Shown here one piece after another: positions 34,454-41,935 of a stretch of DNA of 64,000 bases (position 1 is the first letter of the stretch; every line of letters starts with the position of its first letter). The DNA is taken from NCBI RefSeq assembly GCF_003208655.1, contig NZ_QKLU01000003.1, positions 509,745-573,744 on the forward strand, read 5' to 3'. This stretch comes from Pedobacter nutrimenti (GTDB lineage: Bacteria > Bacteroidota > Bacteroidia > Sphingobacteriales > Sphingobacteriaceae). A model generated the notes under the pieces. The model saw only the letters and a program-made list of their open reading frames with translations, was not told the DNA's origin and made no database searches. Position numbers and translations under genes: made by a program.

Positions 34454-36784
34454 TAATTGTATTCCGGCATCAGAAAGGGCTTTTTTGGTATCTGTCATCG
34501 CAGAGGAGCGTGCACCACCCGCCACGCCTAAGTCTGCCACCCAGACCAGAATACGTATACTGATCGCATATTCCCCAAAATCCTGTATAATAATAACCGG
34601 AGCAGGGTTTTGGAGGATATTTTCATTCTGTTTGAGTTTTTCTGCAATGATCTCCCTGGCCTGGTCCAGGTCTGTACTATAGGGTACCCCAATCATAAAC
34701 TCCACTCTTTTACTCCGGTCCTGCATGGTCCAGTTGATCAGGTGCTGGGAAAGCAGGTCTCCATTAGGAACAATAATATCGGCCCCCTCTGCATTGTGTA
34801 TTTTGCTGGACCGTACACCAATTTCCTTTACTGTACCGGATTTGTTTCCAATTTCAATCTGGTCCCCAATCTGTATGGGTCTTTCAAATGCCAGTATTAC
34901 ACCTGAAACCAGGTTGTTTACAATGTTTTGCAAACCAAAACCAATACCTACGCCCAATGCACCCAGCATAATAGACAGTTTATCTATAGGAATGCCTGCT
35001 GCTGCAACAGCAATCAAAAAGCCGACTGTCCAGATGGCCAGCCGGATCAGCAGCATCATGGAATTCAGGCTGCTGCGTTTGCCCCCGGCGGTGGCTTTTT
35101 CATGACCGAAAAAGAAGCTGATAAAGCTGGAAATAAGAGAGGAAAACCAAATGATACAAAAGAAAATGGCAATACTGGCAAAGGTAAACTGGTAACTCCC
35201 TATACTTCTGGGCTCATGAAAGAACAAATCGGTTACCTTCATCAGCACATCATAAAGGGTCAGGTTACGGATCAGTCCTATAGCCCAGACTATACAGGCC
35301 AGTATCCAAAGGTTTCGAAGAAAACGATGTTGTAACTCCCTGTAGTTGATAAAGTCAGAAAAGCGGCTTTCGTGGTAAGCTTCTGTTTGCAGGTATATGG
35401 CCTCGAGCACCATGGTACAGAATACTTTAAGTGAAATACCCAGCATGAGGCATTGTATGGCACTGACCCCAAATATTTTTGCAAGGGCAAGGCAACCGCC
35501 AAGGTTAAACAAAATGGAAAGAATGACCTGGGCCAGGGTGAAAATGATGAGCATTTTTGCGGCTGGTGATTCCTCTATGTGTCTGAAAAAAGAAAGCCTG
35601 GTCCTGAGCATTTTGATGCAAAGCAATAGCAATAAAATACCGGCTATAAACAGTCCCCAGCGTTCTCCGAATGCCGTATCTAAAAGAACATCATCAATGG
35701 CGTAAAATAGCCATAACAGTAATAATGCAATCCAAACAGGCCGGGAAGAACGGTTTAAAAATGGAAGCAGCAGAAAGGCAATTGCCGCCATACGGAAGGC
35801 TTCGGTCAGGTGCAGAAAAGACATAGGTGGATTGGCAAAGAATAAAGGAGCATAGGTGAAAAAACCAGCTAAAGAACCGATTAACACACTTCTTCTTAAA
35901 AAGTGCACTTGCTGCAATACGCTTTTTGAATTGTCTTGTTTGCGGACCCTGCGCATATTGGACATGAGCCAGGTGGTAATAAAAATGAAGGTCAGCAGGG
36001 CCAGGGTCACCAGATGCATTTTTCCACCCAAAAAGATAGAGATGATTTTAAAGGAGCGCTGAATTCCGGAAACGATAATTTCGGCATAGCTTTGCTGGAA
36101 CTGGCTTGCTTTGACCTTAAAAAGGGGTGGTTCCTCTCCTGAAAACATATCAATTTTTTTGGAGATGGACAGGTAACTCATGTCAGAGGAAAGGTCGTGC
36201 AGCTGCAGCAGGTCAACAGAAAGCCTGTTGCGAAGTAAATTTACCTTGGAGAGCATTTGTCTTTGCAGCGTATCCAGGGATCTTCCTTCATTGAGCAGGT
36301 CATGGAGCTGATCGTTAAGGACGGAATCAGGAATGAGTACATTCAAGTCCGGATCACCCAGAATTTTTTTGATCTCTACATTGCTTTTGGTCAGCTGGTC
36401 ATTATAAGTCGTGAGGATTTTTTTATAAACATTGAGGTTGTCCGATTGTTCCTGAAGCAGAATTACTGCACTGTTTAAACTGCGCAGGTTCATTTTTTTG
36501 CCTTGCTGCTCAAACTTTAGTTTAAAAGCTTTAAGTTTTTTCTCTATTCCGGGAAGGGTATCTTCTATAGAACTGAAATCAAAGCCTCTTTTAAGAACAA
36601 AATTATTTTTGTCTATGGTAATGGTATAATTTTCAACCTTATTTACCAAAAGTGGGATTTCGGCTTCGGTGGCAACGTGACGTTGTTTTTGCGCTTTGGC
36701 AATCTGCTGGGCAAAAACATTTTGTAAACAGAACAGCAGGCAGGCCAGCAACAGCCAGCGTAATTTTTTTGGATAAAAAGCCAT
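34433..36784 (-). CDS. MscS/MscK-type mechanosensitive channel with large N-terminal region
   Basis: A 783-residue membrane protein. A signal peptide (to FAQQ, about residue 26) is followed by a ~200-residue periplasmic helical domain, then about ten membrane segments and the MscS core near the C-terminus: pore-lining GALGVGIGFGLQNIVNNLVSGVILAFERPIQIGDQIEIG, the beta domain GTVKEIGVRSSKIHNAEGADIIVPNGDLLSQHLINWT and the closing GGARSSAMTDTKKALSDAGIQL. The size and layout resemble MscK and MscM of enterobacteria. It would release solutes during osmotic downshift. It is monocistronic as far as seen and converges with the susCD operon. Confidence 0.93.
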   Translation of the reverse strand: MAFYPKKLRWLLLACLLFCLQNVFAQQIAKAQKQRHVATEAEIPLLVNKVENYTITIDKNNFVLKRGFDFSSIEDTLPGIEKKLKAFKLKFEQQGKKMNLRSLNSAVILLQEQSDNLNVYKKILTTYNDQLTKSNVEIKKILGDPDLNVLIPDSVLNDQLHDLLNEGRSLDTLQRQMLSKVNLLRNRLSVDLLQLHDLSSDMSYLSISKKIDMFSGEEPPLFKVKASQFQQSYAEIIVSGIQRSFKIISIFLGGKMHLVTLALLTFIFITTWLMSNMRRVRKQDNSKSVLQQVHFLRRSVLIGSLAGFFTYAPLFFANPPMSFLHLTEAFRMAAIAFLLLPFLNRSSRPVWIALLLLWLFYAIDDVLLDTAFGERWGLFIAGILLLLLCIKMLRTRLSFFRHIEESPAAKMLIIFTLAQVILSILFNLGGCLALAKIFGVSAIQCLMLGISLKVFCTMVLEAIYLQTEAYHESRFSDFINYRELQHRFLRNLWILACIVWAIGLIRNLTLYDVLMKVTDLFFHEPRSIGSYQFTFASIAIFFCIIWFSSLISSFISFFFGHEKATAGGKRSSLNSMMLLIRLAIWTVGFLIAVAAAGIPIDKLSIMLGALGVGIGFGLQNIVNNLVSGVILAFERPIQIGDQIEIGNKSGTVKEIGVRSSKIHNAEGADIIVPNGDLLSQHLINWTMQDRSKRVEFMIGVPYSTDLDQAREIIAEKLKQNENILQNPAPVIIIQDFGEYAISIRILVWVADLGVAGGARSSAMTDTKKALSDAGIQLQIRPLN

Positions 36785-36859
36785 TAAACGTATATAAGTT
36801 GTATATATAAATATAAGAATTTTAGCGTTTAGCAGTATTTATGCCAAATTCCTTCGATA

Positions 36860-37345
36860 TCAGATGAGCAAATGGGTTTCTTTGAGACTGGCCATCACAA
36901 AAATGCTTTTGGTTTGTCCTATGCCTGGAACTTCGCCTAATTTGTTTAAACAAAACAGATGATAACTTTCCATGCTTTCTACCACAATTTTTAGCATAAA
37001 GTCGAAGTCACCCGATATGTTATAACACTCGGTTACTTCTGTAAACTGAAGTACAGCATTTAGAAATTCCCCTGCCGTTTTCTTATTACTTTCTCTAAGT
37101 GAAATCTGGCAAATGACCATAATGCCCTTGTTGATTTTTTCCGGATCCAGAATAGCCGCATATTGTTTAATCACGCCGGTTTTTTCCAAACGCTTGATCC
37201 TTTCGTGTGTCGGGGTAGGGCTCAGGTGTACTTCTGCAGCAATTTCACGGATGGTCAGTTTGGCATTTTTTTGCAGGAGTTTCAGGATCTCATAATCTTT
37301 GGCATCCAGGCTAATGGATTTGGATTGTTCTGCTGTACTGTTCAT
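36860..37345 (-). CDS. Lrp/AsnC-family transcriptional regulator
   Basis: A 161-residue protein: an AsnC-type helix-turn-helix (LDAKDYEILKLLQKNAKLTIREIAAEVHLSPTPTHERIKRLEKTGVIKQYAAILDPEKI) and a ligand-binding RAM domain (VTECYNISGDFDFMLKIVVESMESYHLFCLNKLGEVPGIGQTKSIFVMASLKE). It diverges from an MFS exporter over 126 bases with two matching TTTGTTCT sites, so it probably controls that gene and itself in response to an amino acid or amine. Confidence 0.93.
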   Translation of the reverse strand: MNSTAEQSKSISLDAKDYEILKLLQKNAKLTIREIAAEVHLSPTPTHERIKRLEKTGVIKQYAAILDPEKINKGIMVICQISLRESNKKTAGEFLNAVLQFTEVTECYNISGDFDFMLKIVVESMESYHLFCLNKLGEVPGIGQTKSIFVMASLKETHLLI

Positions 37346-37365
37346 TGTTGGTGTAAAATATGTAT

Positions 37366-37404
37366 TTTGTTCTGTAAATATCTATTAATTTAGTGATTTG
37401 TTCT
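37366..37404. promoter_or_regulatory. Two TTTGTTCT direct repeats in lrp-MFS intergenic region
   Basis: TTTGTTCT-gt-AAATA and TTTGTTCT-AAATA start 31 bp apart, about three helical turns, between the divergent genes. They are candidate half-sites for the Lrp-like protein, which usually binds AT-rich repeated sites on one DNA face. Confidence 0.35.
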
Positions 37405-37442
37405 AAATAAATAAGATTAATTTTATTAAATGTACTATTAAT

Positions 37443-37450
37443 TACCTTTG
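37443..37450 (+). promoter_or_regulatory. -7 element of the MFS gene
   Basis: TACCTTTG is an exact TAnnTTTG match 21 bases before the MFS start codon; the -33 region is AT-rich without a clear TTTG. Confidence 0.5.
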
Positions 37451-37471
37451 TGCAGAAAAATTGTCTAATTT

Positions 37472-38827
37472 ATGACCAGAAAGAAAAACATCATCCTTAT
37501 TATTGCCTCCATAGGTATCTTCGTTGAAGCACTGGACATTGCCATCATCAATTTGGCAGTACCCTCTGTGCAAAGCCATTATGGCTTAAGCAGCGATACC
37601 GTTCAGTGGCTGCAGACTTTATATGTACTGCTTTATGGTGGTTTTTTGATTATTGGTGGTAAACTTTCTGATGTAAAGGGCCGAAAAACCATTTTTATTA
37701 CTGGTGCGGTATTATTTCTGCTCACTTCGCTGGGGGCCGGTTTTTCACCGACCTTTGGTATCCTGGCTTTTTTTAGGGCCATTCAGGGCTTGGCAGCTGC
37801 ATTGATTATGCCAGCGGCATTATCGATCGTGACACATACGTTTACCGAAACCCGTGAAAGGGGTAAGGCGATTGCAATTTTTAGTTCTTTTGCGGCTATT
37901 GGTTCGGGCAGTGGTTTATCGATTGGAGGTTTGATTGCAACGTACTGGGGCTGGCAGTGGGTGTTTTTGATTAATGTTCCGGTTTTATTAATCGTTATCC
38001 TGATTGCCTGGGTGTATCTGGATGCGGATGTGAAACCGGCAGTAAAGCAAAAACCCGATGTGATTTCTGGTTTGGTACTGGTTGCATGTCTTTTGATGTT
38101 AAGTTATGGGGTGCATGAACTGGGTAGCATCTCTGAGCATTATCTGATGTTATTGGCCTTGTTTGCTGCGGTTGGTTTGGGTTTGATTTTTCTAAAAAAG
38201 AGACTGGCCGCTGAGAAGGAACCTTTGGTAGACCTGAACTTATTGCGCTTGCCTTCCATTGTCATGGGGATGGGTGCTTTTCTGTTGCTTGGTGCCTTTT
38301 TTACAGGTTTTTTATTTGTACTGTCGCTGGTGCTTCAAAAAGACATGCACTTTAGTGCGGCAAAGGCAGGTTTACTGCTAGTGCCTTTTAGTATTTTATC
38401 GGCATTGGTGGCCAAGTTTTTATTGCCGGGCATTATGAAAAGACTGAGTATTAAACAAACTGGAATTCTTGGAATGTGCTTAATGGTTTTGGGAGGGATT
38501 TTACTTACTTATTCTATGATGTCAGATCATTATCTGCCATTAATCTTACTAGCGGTTGCCTGTGTAAATGGTTTAGGGATGACCATTTGTTATACCAGTT
38601 TCTCTGTGTTATCGGTGCATGGCATTCCGTCCGAGCATTATGGAGTGGCTTCGAGTGTAGCCAATACGACATACTTTTTAGGTGGGGGGCTTGGATTGTC
38701 TGTTCTTTCCTTATTCTTACAGCAAGGCGGATCGGGGAATTCGGTCAGCACACTTTCTGCAGTCGTATTGTGTTTATATGCCTGTATTGGTTTGGCCTGG
38801 TTATTCATAAAAAAACTGGATCATTAA
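37472..38827 (+). CDS. MFS exporter, DHA2-like
   Basis: A 451-residue transporter with about 13-14 hydrophobic segments. Motifs include VEALDIAIINLAVPSVQSHYGLSSDTVQWLQTLYVLLYGGFLIIGGKLSDVKGRKTIF (first helices and motif A) and FAAIGSGSGLSIGGLIATYWGWQWVFLINVP, the motif C region of drug:H+ antiporters. It is divergent from an Lrp-type gene and convergent with a PLP decarboxylase, which together suggest export of an amino acid, amine or related toxic compound rather than a broad drug pump; this is inference from context. Confidence 0.9.
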   Translation: MTRKKNIILIIASIGIFVEALDIAIINLAVPSVQSHYGLSSDTVQWLQTLYVLLYGGFLIIGGKLSDVKGRKTIFITGAVLFLLTSLGAGFSPTFGILAFFRAIQGLAAALIMPAALSIVTHTFTETRERGKAIAIFSSFAAIGSGSGLSIGGLIATYWGWQWVFLINVPVLLIVILIAWVYLDADVKPAVKQKPDVISGLVLVACLLMLSYGVHELGSISEHYLMLLALFAAVGLGLIFLKKRLAAEKEPLVDLNLLRLPSIVMGMGAFLLLGAFFTGFLFVLSLVLQKDMHFSAAKAGLLLVPFSILSALVAKFLLPGIMKRLSIKQTGILGMCLMVLGGILLTYSMMSDHYLPLILLAVACVNGLGMTICYTSFSVLSVHGIPSEHYGVASSVANTTYFLGGGLGLSVLSLFLQQGGSGNSVSTLSAVVLCLYACIGLAWLFIKKLDH

Positions 38828-38901
38828 AAAAAGACCTTATTCCTCGCTGCGGCAAATCTGAAGGGCGATTTGAATCACAGCTCGGCACAAGATCTTTTTT
38901 T
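38826..38901. terminator. Extended hairpin between convergent MFS and decarboxylase genes
   Basis: AAAAAAAGACCTT at 38826-38838 pairs with AAGATCTTTTTTT at 38889-38901 (12 of 13), closing a 50-nt loop that contains an inner AAATC/GATTT stem. The arms give T runs on both strands, consistent with a bidirectional terminator. Confidence 0.45.
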
Positions 38902-38908
38902 AAAGAAA

Positions 38909-40333
38909 TTATTCAGGGAATTCTGAAGTCTGCTGAAGGGTCTTTTTCAATTCTTCTATGCCTTCGGTTACATCTTGTTCTGTGGTTCTCCAGTTTACAA
39001 ATGCAGCCCTTAAGCAGGGTTGACCATTGTATACCGTTGGACTGAGAAACAATTTGCCGCTTTGATTTAGTTTAAGCCAAACCTGATCGAGAAAAGCTTT
39101 GGGCTCTGCCTGATCTTTAACTGTAAAGCACACAATATTTAAGCGTACCGAGGCAGCCAATACAAAAGGGCTGGTTTGTTCCAGTAAATGGGCAAAGAGG
39201 CGAGCGTGCTCCAGGTTATTTTCCACAATCGATTCATAACCTTTTTTGCCGTAGGCTTTTAAAGTGAACCAGGCAGGCAGTGCTCTTAAACGGCGTGAAT
39301 TTTCGGGCCCGAAATTGAGATAACTAAAATTGCTTTCCGGATCGCCCAGATAAGGGGCATTGCTGTTTTGGAAAGTAGCCATTTGCAGTTTGCTGTGTTT
39401 TTTATGAATCAGATAAATGGCACTGTCATAAGGCACGTTCATCCATTTGTGACAGTCAACGGTAATGCTGTCGGCCTGTTCCCAGCCTTTTAGTAAATAT
39501 TTACTTTTTTCAGAGCAGGCAGCAAAACCACCAAAGGCGGCATCGATGTGCCAGAAAAAAGGGAAATCCTTTTGCAATGCGGCAATGGCCTCCATGTCAT
39601 CAAAATCGGCTGTGTTAACGGTTCCGGCACTGCTGACCACCAATAAGGGAAATTCCTGGTATTCCTGGATACATGCTTTGAGGTCTTCTATATCCATTGC
39701 CTCACGGTTGCCCGGAAGTGTTTTAACAGGAATAATGTTACTGCTGCCTATACCCAGCATAGAAAGGGATTTCAGGGTAGAGGAATGTGGCATAGCAGAA
39801 AGGACCTTTATGGTGGTTTGCAAACCTGTTCTGGCAATGTCATTTCCTTTTTGCAGGCCCCCCCATTGGCGGCCAACCGCCAGGCAAGTGAAATTGGCCA
39901 TTGTGGCTCCGCTCACAAAACCTCCGTTAAAGGCATCTGGCAGGCCAAAGAGTTCTTTCATCCAACCGATGGTTTCAATTTCGATCCGGGCAGAAAGGTC
40001 GCCATTTCCGGAAAGTCCTTGTGGGTTCTGGTCAAAGACGGTACTCAGCCAGTCGGCAGCAATGGCCGCAGGGGTAGTGCCCCCGGTTACAAAACCCCAG
40101 TATTTTGGTCCCGAAGAGGCCACAATATGTGCCCCATGTGTGCGGTAAAATGATTCCAACGTATTTTCCAGACCTTTTCCTTCTGTTTCCAGCGAACTGG
40201 TTTCTATTTTGACCGGAGTAGTATTGCTGGTCTGGGTTTCTCCCAAACTGCTTAAATAGTGCAGGGCTTTTTCACTGGTCAGGCTGAGCAGTGTCTGGAT
40301 ATGGTCGAGATCGTGTTGCAGGGCTATGTACAT
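38909..40333 (-). CDS. PLP-dependent group II decarboxylase
   Basis: About 474 residues of the aromatic-L-amino-acid/diaminobutyrate decarboxylase fold. Key stretches: HIVASSGPKYWGFVTGGTTPAAIAADWL and FNGGFVSGATMANFTCLAVGRQW in the cofactor-binding half, HIDAAFGGFAACSEKSKY with the PLP-contacting Asp, and DCHKWMNVPYDSAIYLI with the Schiff-base lysine. The family makes amines from amino acids. The exact substrate cannot be read. ATG at 40333 (MYIALQHDLDH) fits homologous starts; an ATG ten codons upstream is also open. Its neighbour across the terminator is an exporter. Confidence 0.88.
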   Translation of the reverse strand: MYIALQHDLDHIQTLLSLTSEKALHYLSSLGETQTSNTTPVKIETSSLETEGKGLENTLESFYRTHGAHIVASSGPKYWGFVTGGTTPAAIAADWLSTVFDQNPQGLSGNGDLSARIEIETIGWMKELFGLPDAFNGGFVSGATMANFTCLAVGRQWGGLQKGNDIARTGLQTTIKVLSAMPHSSTLKSLSMLGIGSSNIIPVKTLPGNREAMDIEDLKACIQEYQEFPLLVVSSAGTVNTADFDDMEAIAALQKDFPFFWHIDAAFGGFAACSEKSKYLLKGWEQADSITVDCHKWMNVPYDSAIYLIHKKHSKLQMATFQNSNAPYLGDPESNFSYLNFGPENSRRLRALPAWFTLKAYGKKGYESIVENNLEHARLFAHLLEQTSPFVLAASVRLNIVCFTVKDQAEPKAFLDQVWLKLNQSGKLFLSPTVYNGQPCLRAAFVNWRTTEQDVTEGIEELKKTLQQTSEFPE

Positions 40334-40419
40334 AATGAATGGGTTGAACTCAAAGATGCCCATTCATTTGCTCAGTTCTGTCTGTGTCGGGTAAAAATGA
40401 AGGATTTAAACCTCCATTT

Positions 40420-41766
40420 TTACCTTGAAATCCAGCCAGCCGGATTTTGTGCTGAAATGCCTCTGAAGATCTGGAATTGCAGTTCCGGTGAGCCGGAGGA
40501 AGACATGGTTCCGATGGTTTGTTTTGTGGAAACGGTTTCTCCGGGAGAAACAGATACCGAGTGCAGGTTCTGGTATACCGTAAAATACTCTCCATGTTTG
40601 ATCAGTACAAAATAACTGCCCATGGCAGGTCTTACGGTGGTTACTTTTCCACTGAATACCGCACGGACAGCGGCACCAGGTGCAGTAGTAATGGTAATCC
40701 CGCTATTGTCGTAGGTAGCTTGTCCCTGTTTATGTCTTCCAAATCCCTCTGTAATGGATCCGCTGGCCACCGGCCATGGAAGTGAACCTCTGTTGTTTTG
40801 GAAAGCCGAAGACAGTTTTGCCGATTCAGGTGTAGCTGTTAATGGGTTTCCTGCTACTTTTTCTGGTTCTGCTTCCGGTTCCTTTACTTTTGGAGCCTTT
40901 GGAACAGGTTTATTTTCTGCGCGGGCTTTGGCCTGGGCCCTCGCTAAAGCTGCTGCTTCGGCTTTTGCTTTAGCCAGTGCTGCCGCCCTGGCCCTTGCAG
41001 CTTCCAGCCTCGCTTTTTCCAGGGCTTTTCTTCTGGCGATTTCAATTTCTCTTCGGATCGCATCTTTAATGCTTCTGTCTATAGCCGCCCGTTGTTTCAT
41101 TCTGGAAGCCAGGTCCTGTTTGTATTGCTTTTCCTGTTTGCTAATTTTATTCAGCGCTTCGGCCTGTTGCGTTTTATCTTTGGCAAGTTTGTGCTGCTCA
41201 TTTTCCTGTTCGGCCAGCAGACTGCTTTTTTCCTTTAAGTTTTTATCCAGAACAACAATTTTCTCATTGAGGTTCTGTTCTTTTCCCATAATAAAATTTG
41301 CCTGTTTTTTGCGATACTGACTAAATTCCTGAAGGTACTTAACACGTTTATAGGCCTGATAAAAATCTTTAGAAGCGAAAACAAACATCATTTTTTCATA
41401 GCCATTGCGGTTTTTCTGGGCAAAGCGCACCATTGCAGCATATTGTTTTTTTAACTGAGCGAGCTGCTCCTTTAGCGAAAGTACGGTGTTCTTATTCTCC
41501 GTGATCTGACTGTCCAGTCGTTTCATCTCCGTATTGATGACGGCAATTTTGTCCTCCATGAGGGTTATTTTTGCCGTCAGGGCATTGATCTGGCTTTGGG
41601 TCAGTTTCTTGCTTTTGGAAGTCTGGTTAAGGCCTTTTTGCAGCAGATCAATTTCTCTCTGCAAAGCTTGTTTCTTTTTTTTCAGTTCCGCGCTGCTTTG
41701 TTGGGCAGTTGCCTGAAGGGTAAAGATGGCCAGAAAAAATAACAATAGGTATTTGTATCGCTTCAT
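40420..41766 (-). CDS. EnvC-like murein hydrolase activator, LytM domain degenerate
   Basis: A 448-residue exported protein: signal peptide (to ATAQQ), about 230 residues of coiled coil (KKKQALQREIDLLQKGLNQT onward), an Ala/Lys/Arg-rich linker (ARARAAALAKAKAEAAALARAQ) and a C-terminal LytM/M23 fold (GITITTAPGAAVRAVFSGKVTTVRPAMGSYFVLIKHGEYFTVYQNLHSVSVSPGE). The zinc-ligand positions of active M23 enzymes are lost, with PELQFQIFRG where an active enzyme has HLHFE. This is the hallmark of EnvC, which activates cell-division amidases instead of cutting peptidoglycan. The gene stands 56 bases after the decarboxylase start region and has a strong palindrome upstream. Confidence 0.9.
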   Translation of the reverse strand: MKRYKYLLLFFLAIFTLQATAQQSSAELKKKKQALQREIDLLQKGLNQTSKSKKLTQSQINALTAKITLMEDKIAVINTEMKRLDSQITENKNTVLSLKEQLAQLKKQYAAMVRFAQKNRNGYEKMMFVFASKDFYQAYKRVKYLQEFSQYRKKQANFIMGKEQNLNEKIVVLDKNLKEKSSLLAEQENEQHKLAKDKTQQAEALNKISKQEKQYKQDLASRMKQRAAIDRSIKDAIRREIEIARRKALEKARLEAARARAAALAKAKAEAAALARAQAKARAENKPVPKAPKVKEPEAEPEKVAGNPLTATPESAKLSSAFQNNRGSLPWPVASGSITEGFGRHKQGQATYDNSGITITTAPGAAVRAVFSGKVTTVRPAMGSYFVLIKHGEYFTVYQNLHSVSVSPGETVSTKQTIGTMSSSGSPELQFQIFRGISAQNPAGWISR

Positions 41767-41781
41767 TGCCTCAAATCTATG

Positions 41782-41816
41782 AAATTTAAACAGGCTCTTA
41801 AAGCCTGTTTAAATTT
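41782..41816. repeat. Perfect 15-bp inverted repeat upstream of envC-like gene
   Basis: AAATTTAAACAGGCT at 41782-41796 and its exact reverse complement at 41802-41816 flank a 5-nt loop. It lies 16 bases before the envC-like start in the divergent region with the M16 gene, so it is either a 5'-UTR hairpin, a leftover terminator or an operator. Confidence 0.65.
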
Positions 41817-41935
41817 ATGTTGGAAAAATAGTCCTGAGGATATTTTAAATAGTTTAACGGAGAATATTTAACAGAATATTACCCTGTCAATTGATTAATT
41901 GCAGATATTCACAGGATTAAAACTTATTCTTTCTT

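Noticed and set aside
38476..39045. 189-codon plus-strand ORF
   Set aside because: It overlaps the end of the MFS gene and the decarboxylase, and its translation has no family features; it is a frame shadow.
39465..40148. 227-codon plus-strand ORF inside the decarboxylase
   Set aside because: It lies fully antisense to a gene with clear PLP motifs and is compositionally a shadow.
40754..41320. 188-codon Ala/Ser/Leu-rich ORF antisense to the envC-like gene
   Set aside because: The composition mirrors the Ala/Lys coiled-coil coding region on the other strand.
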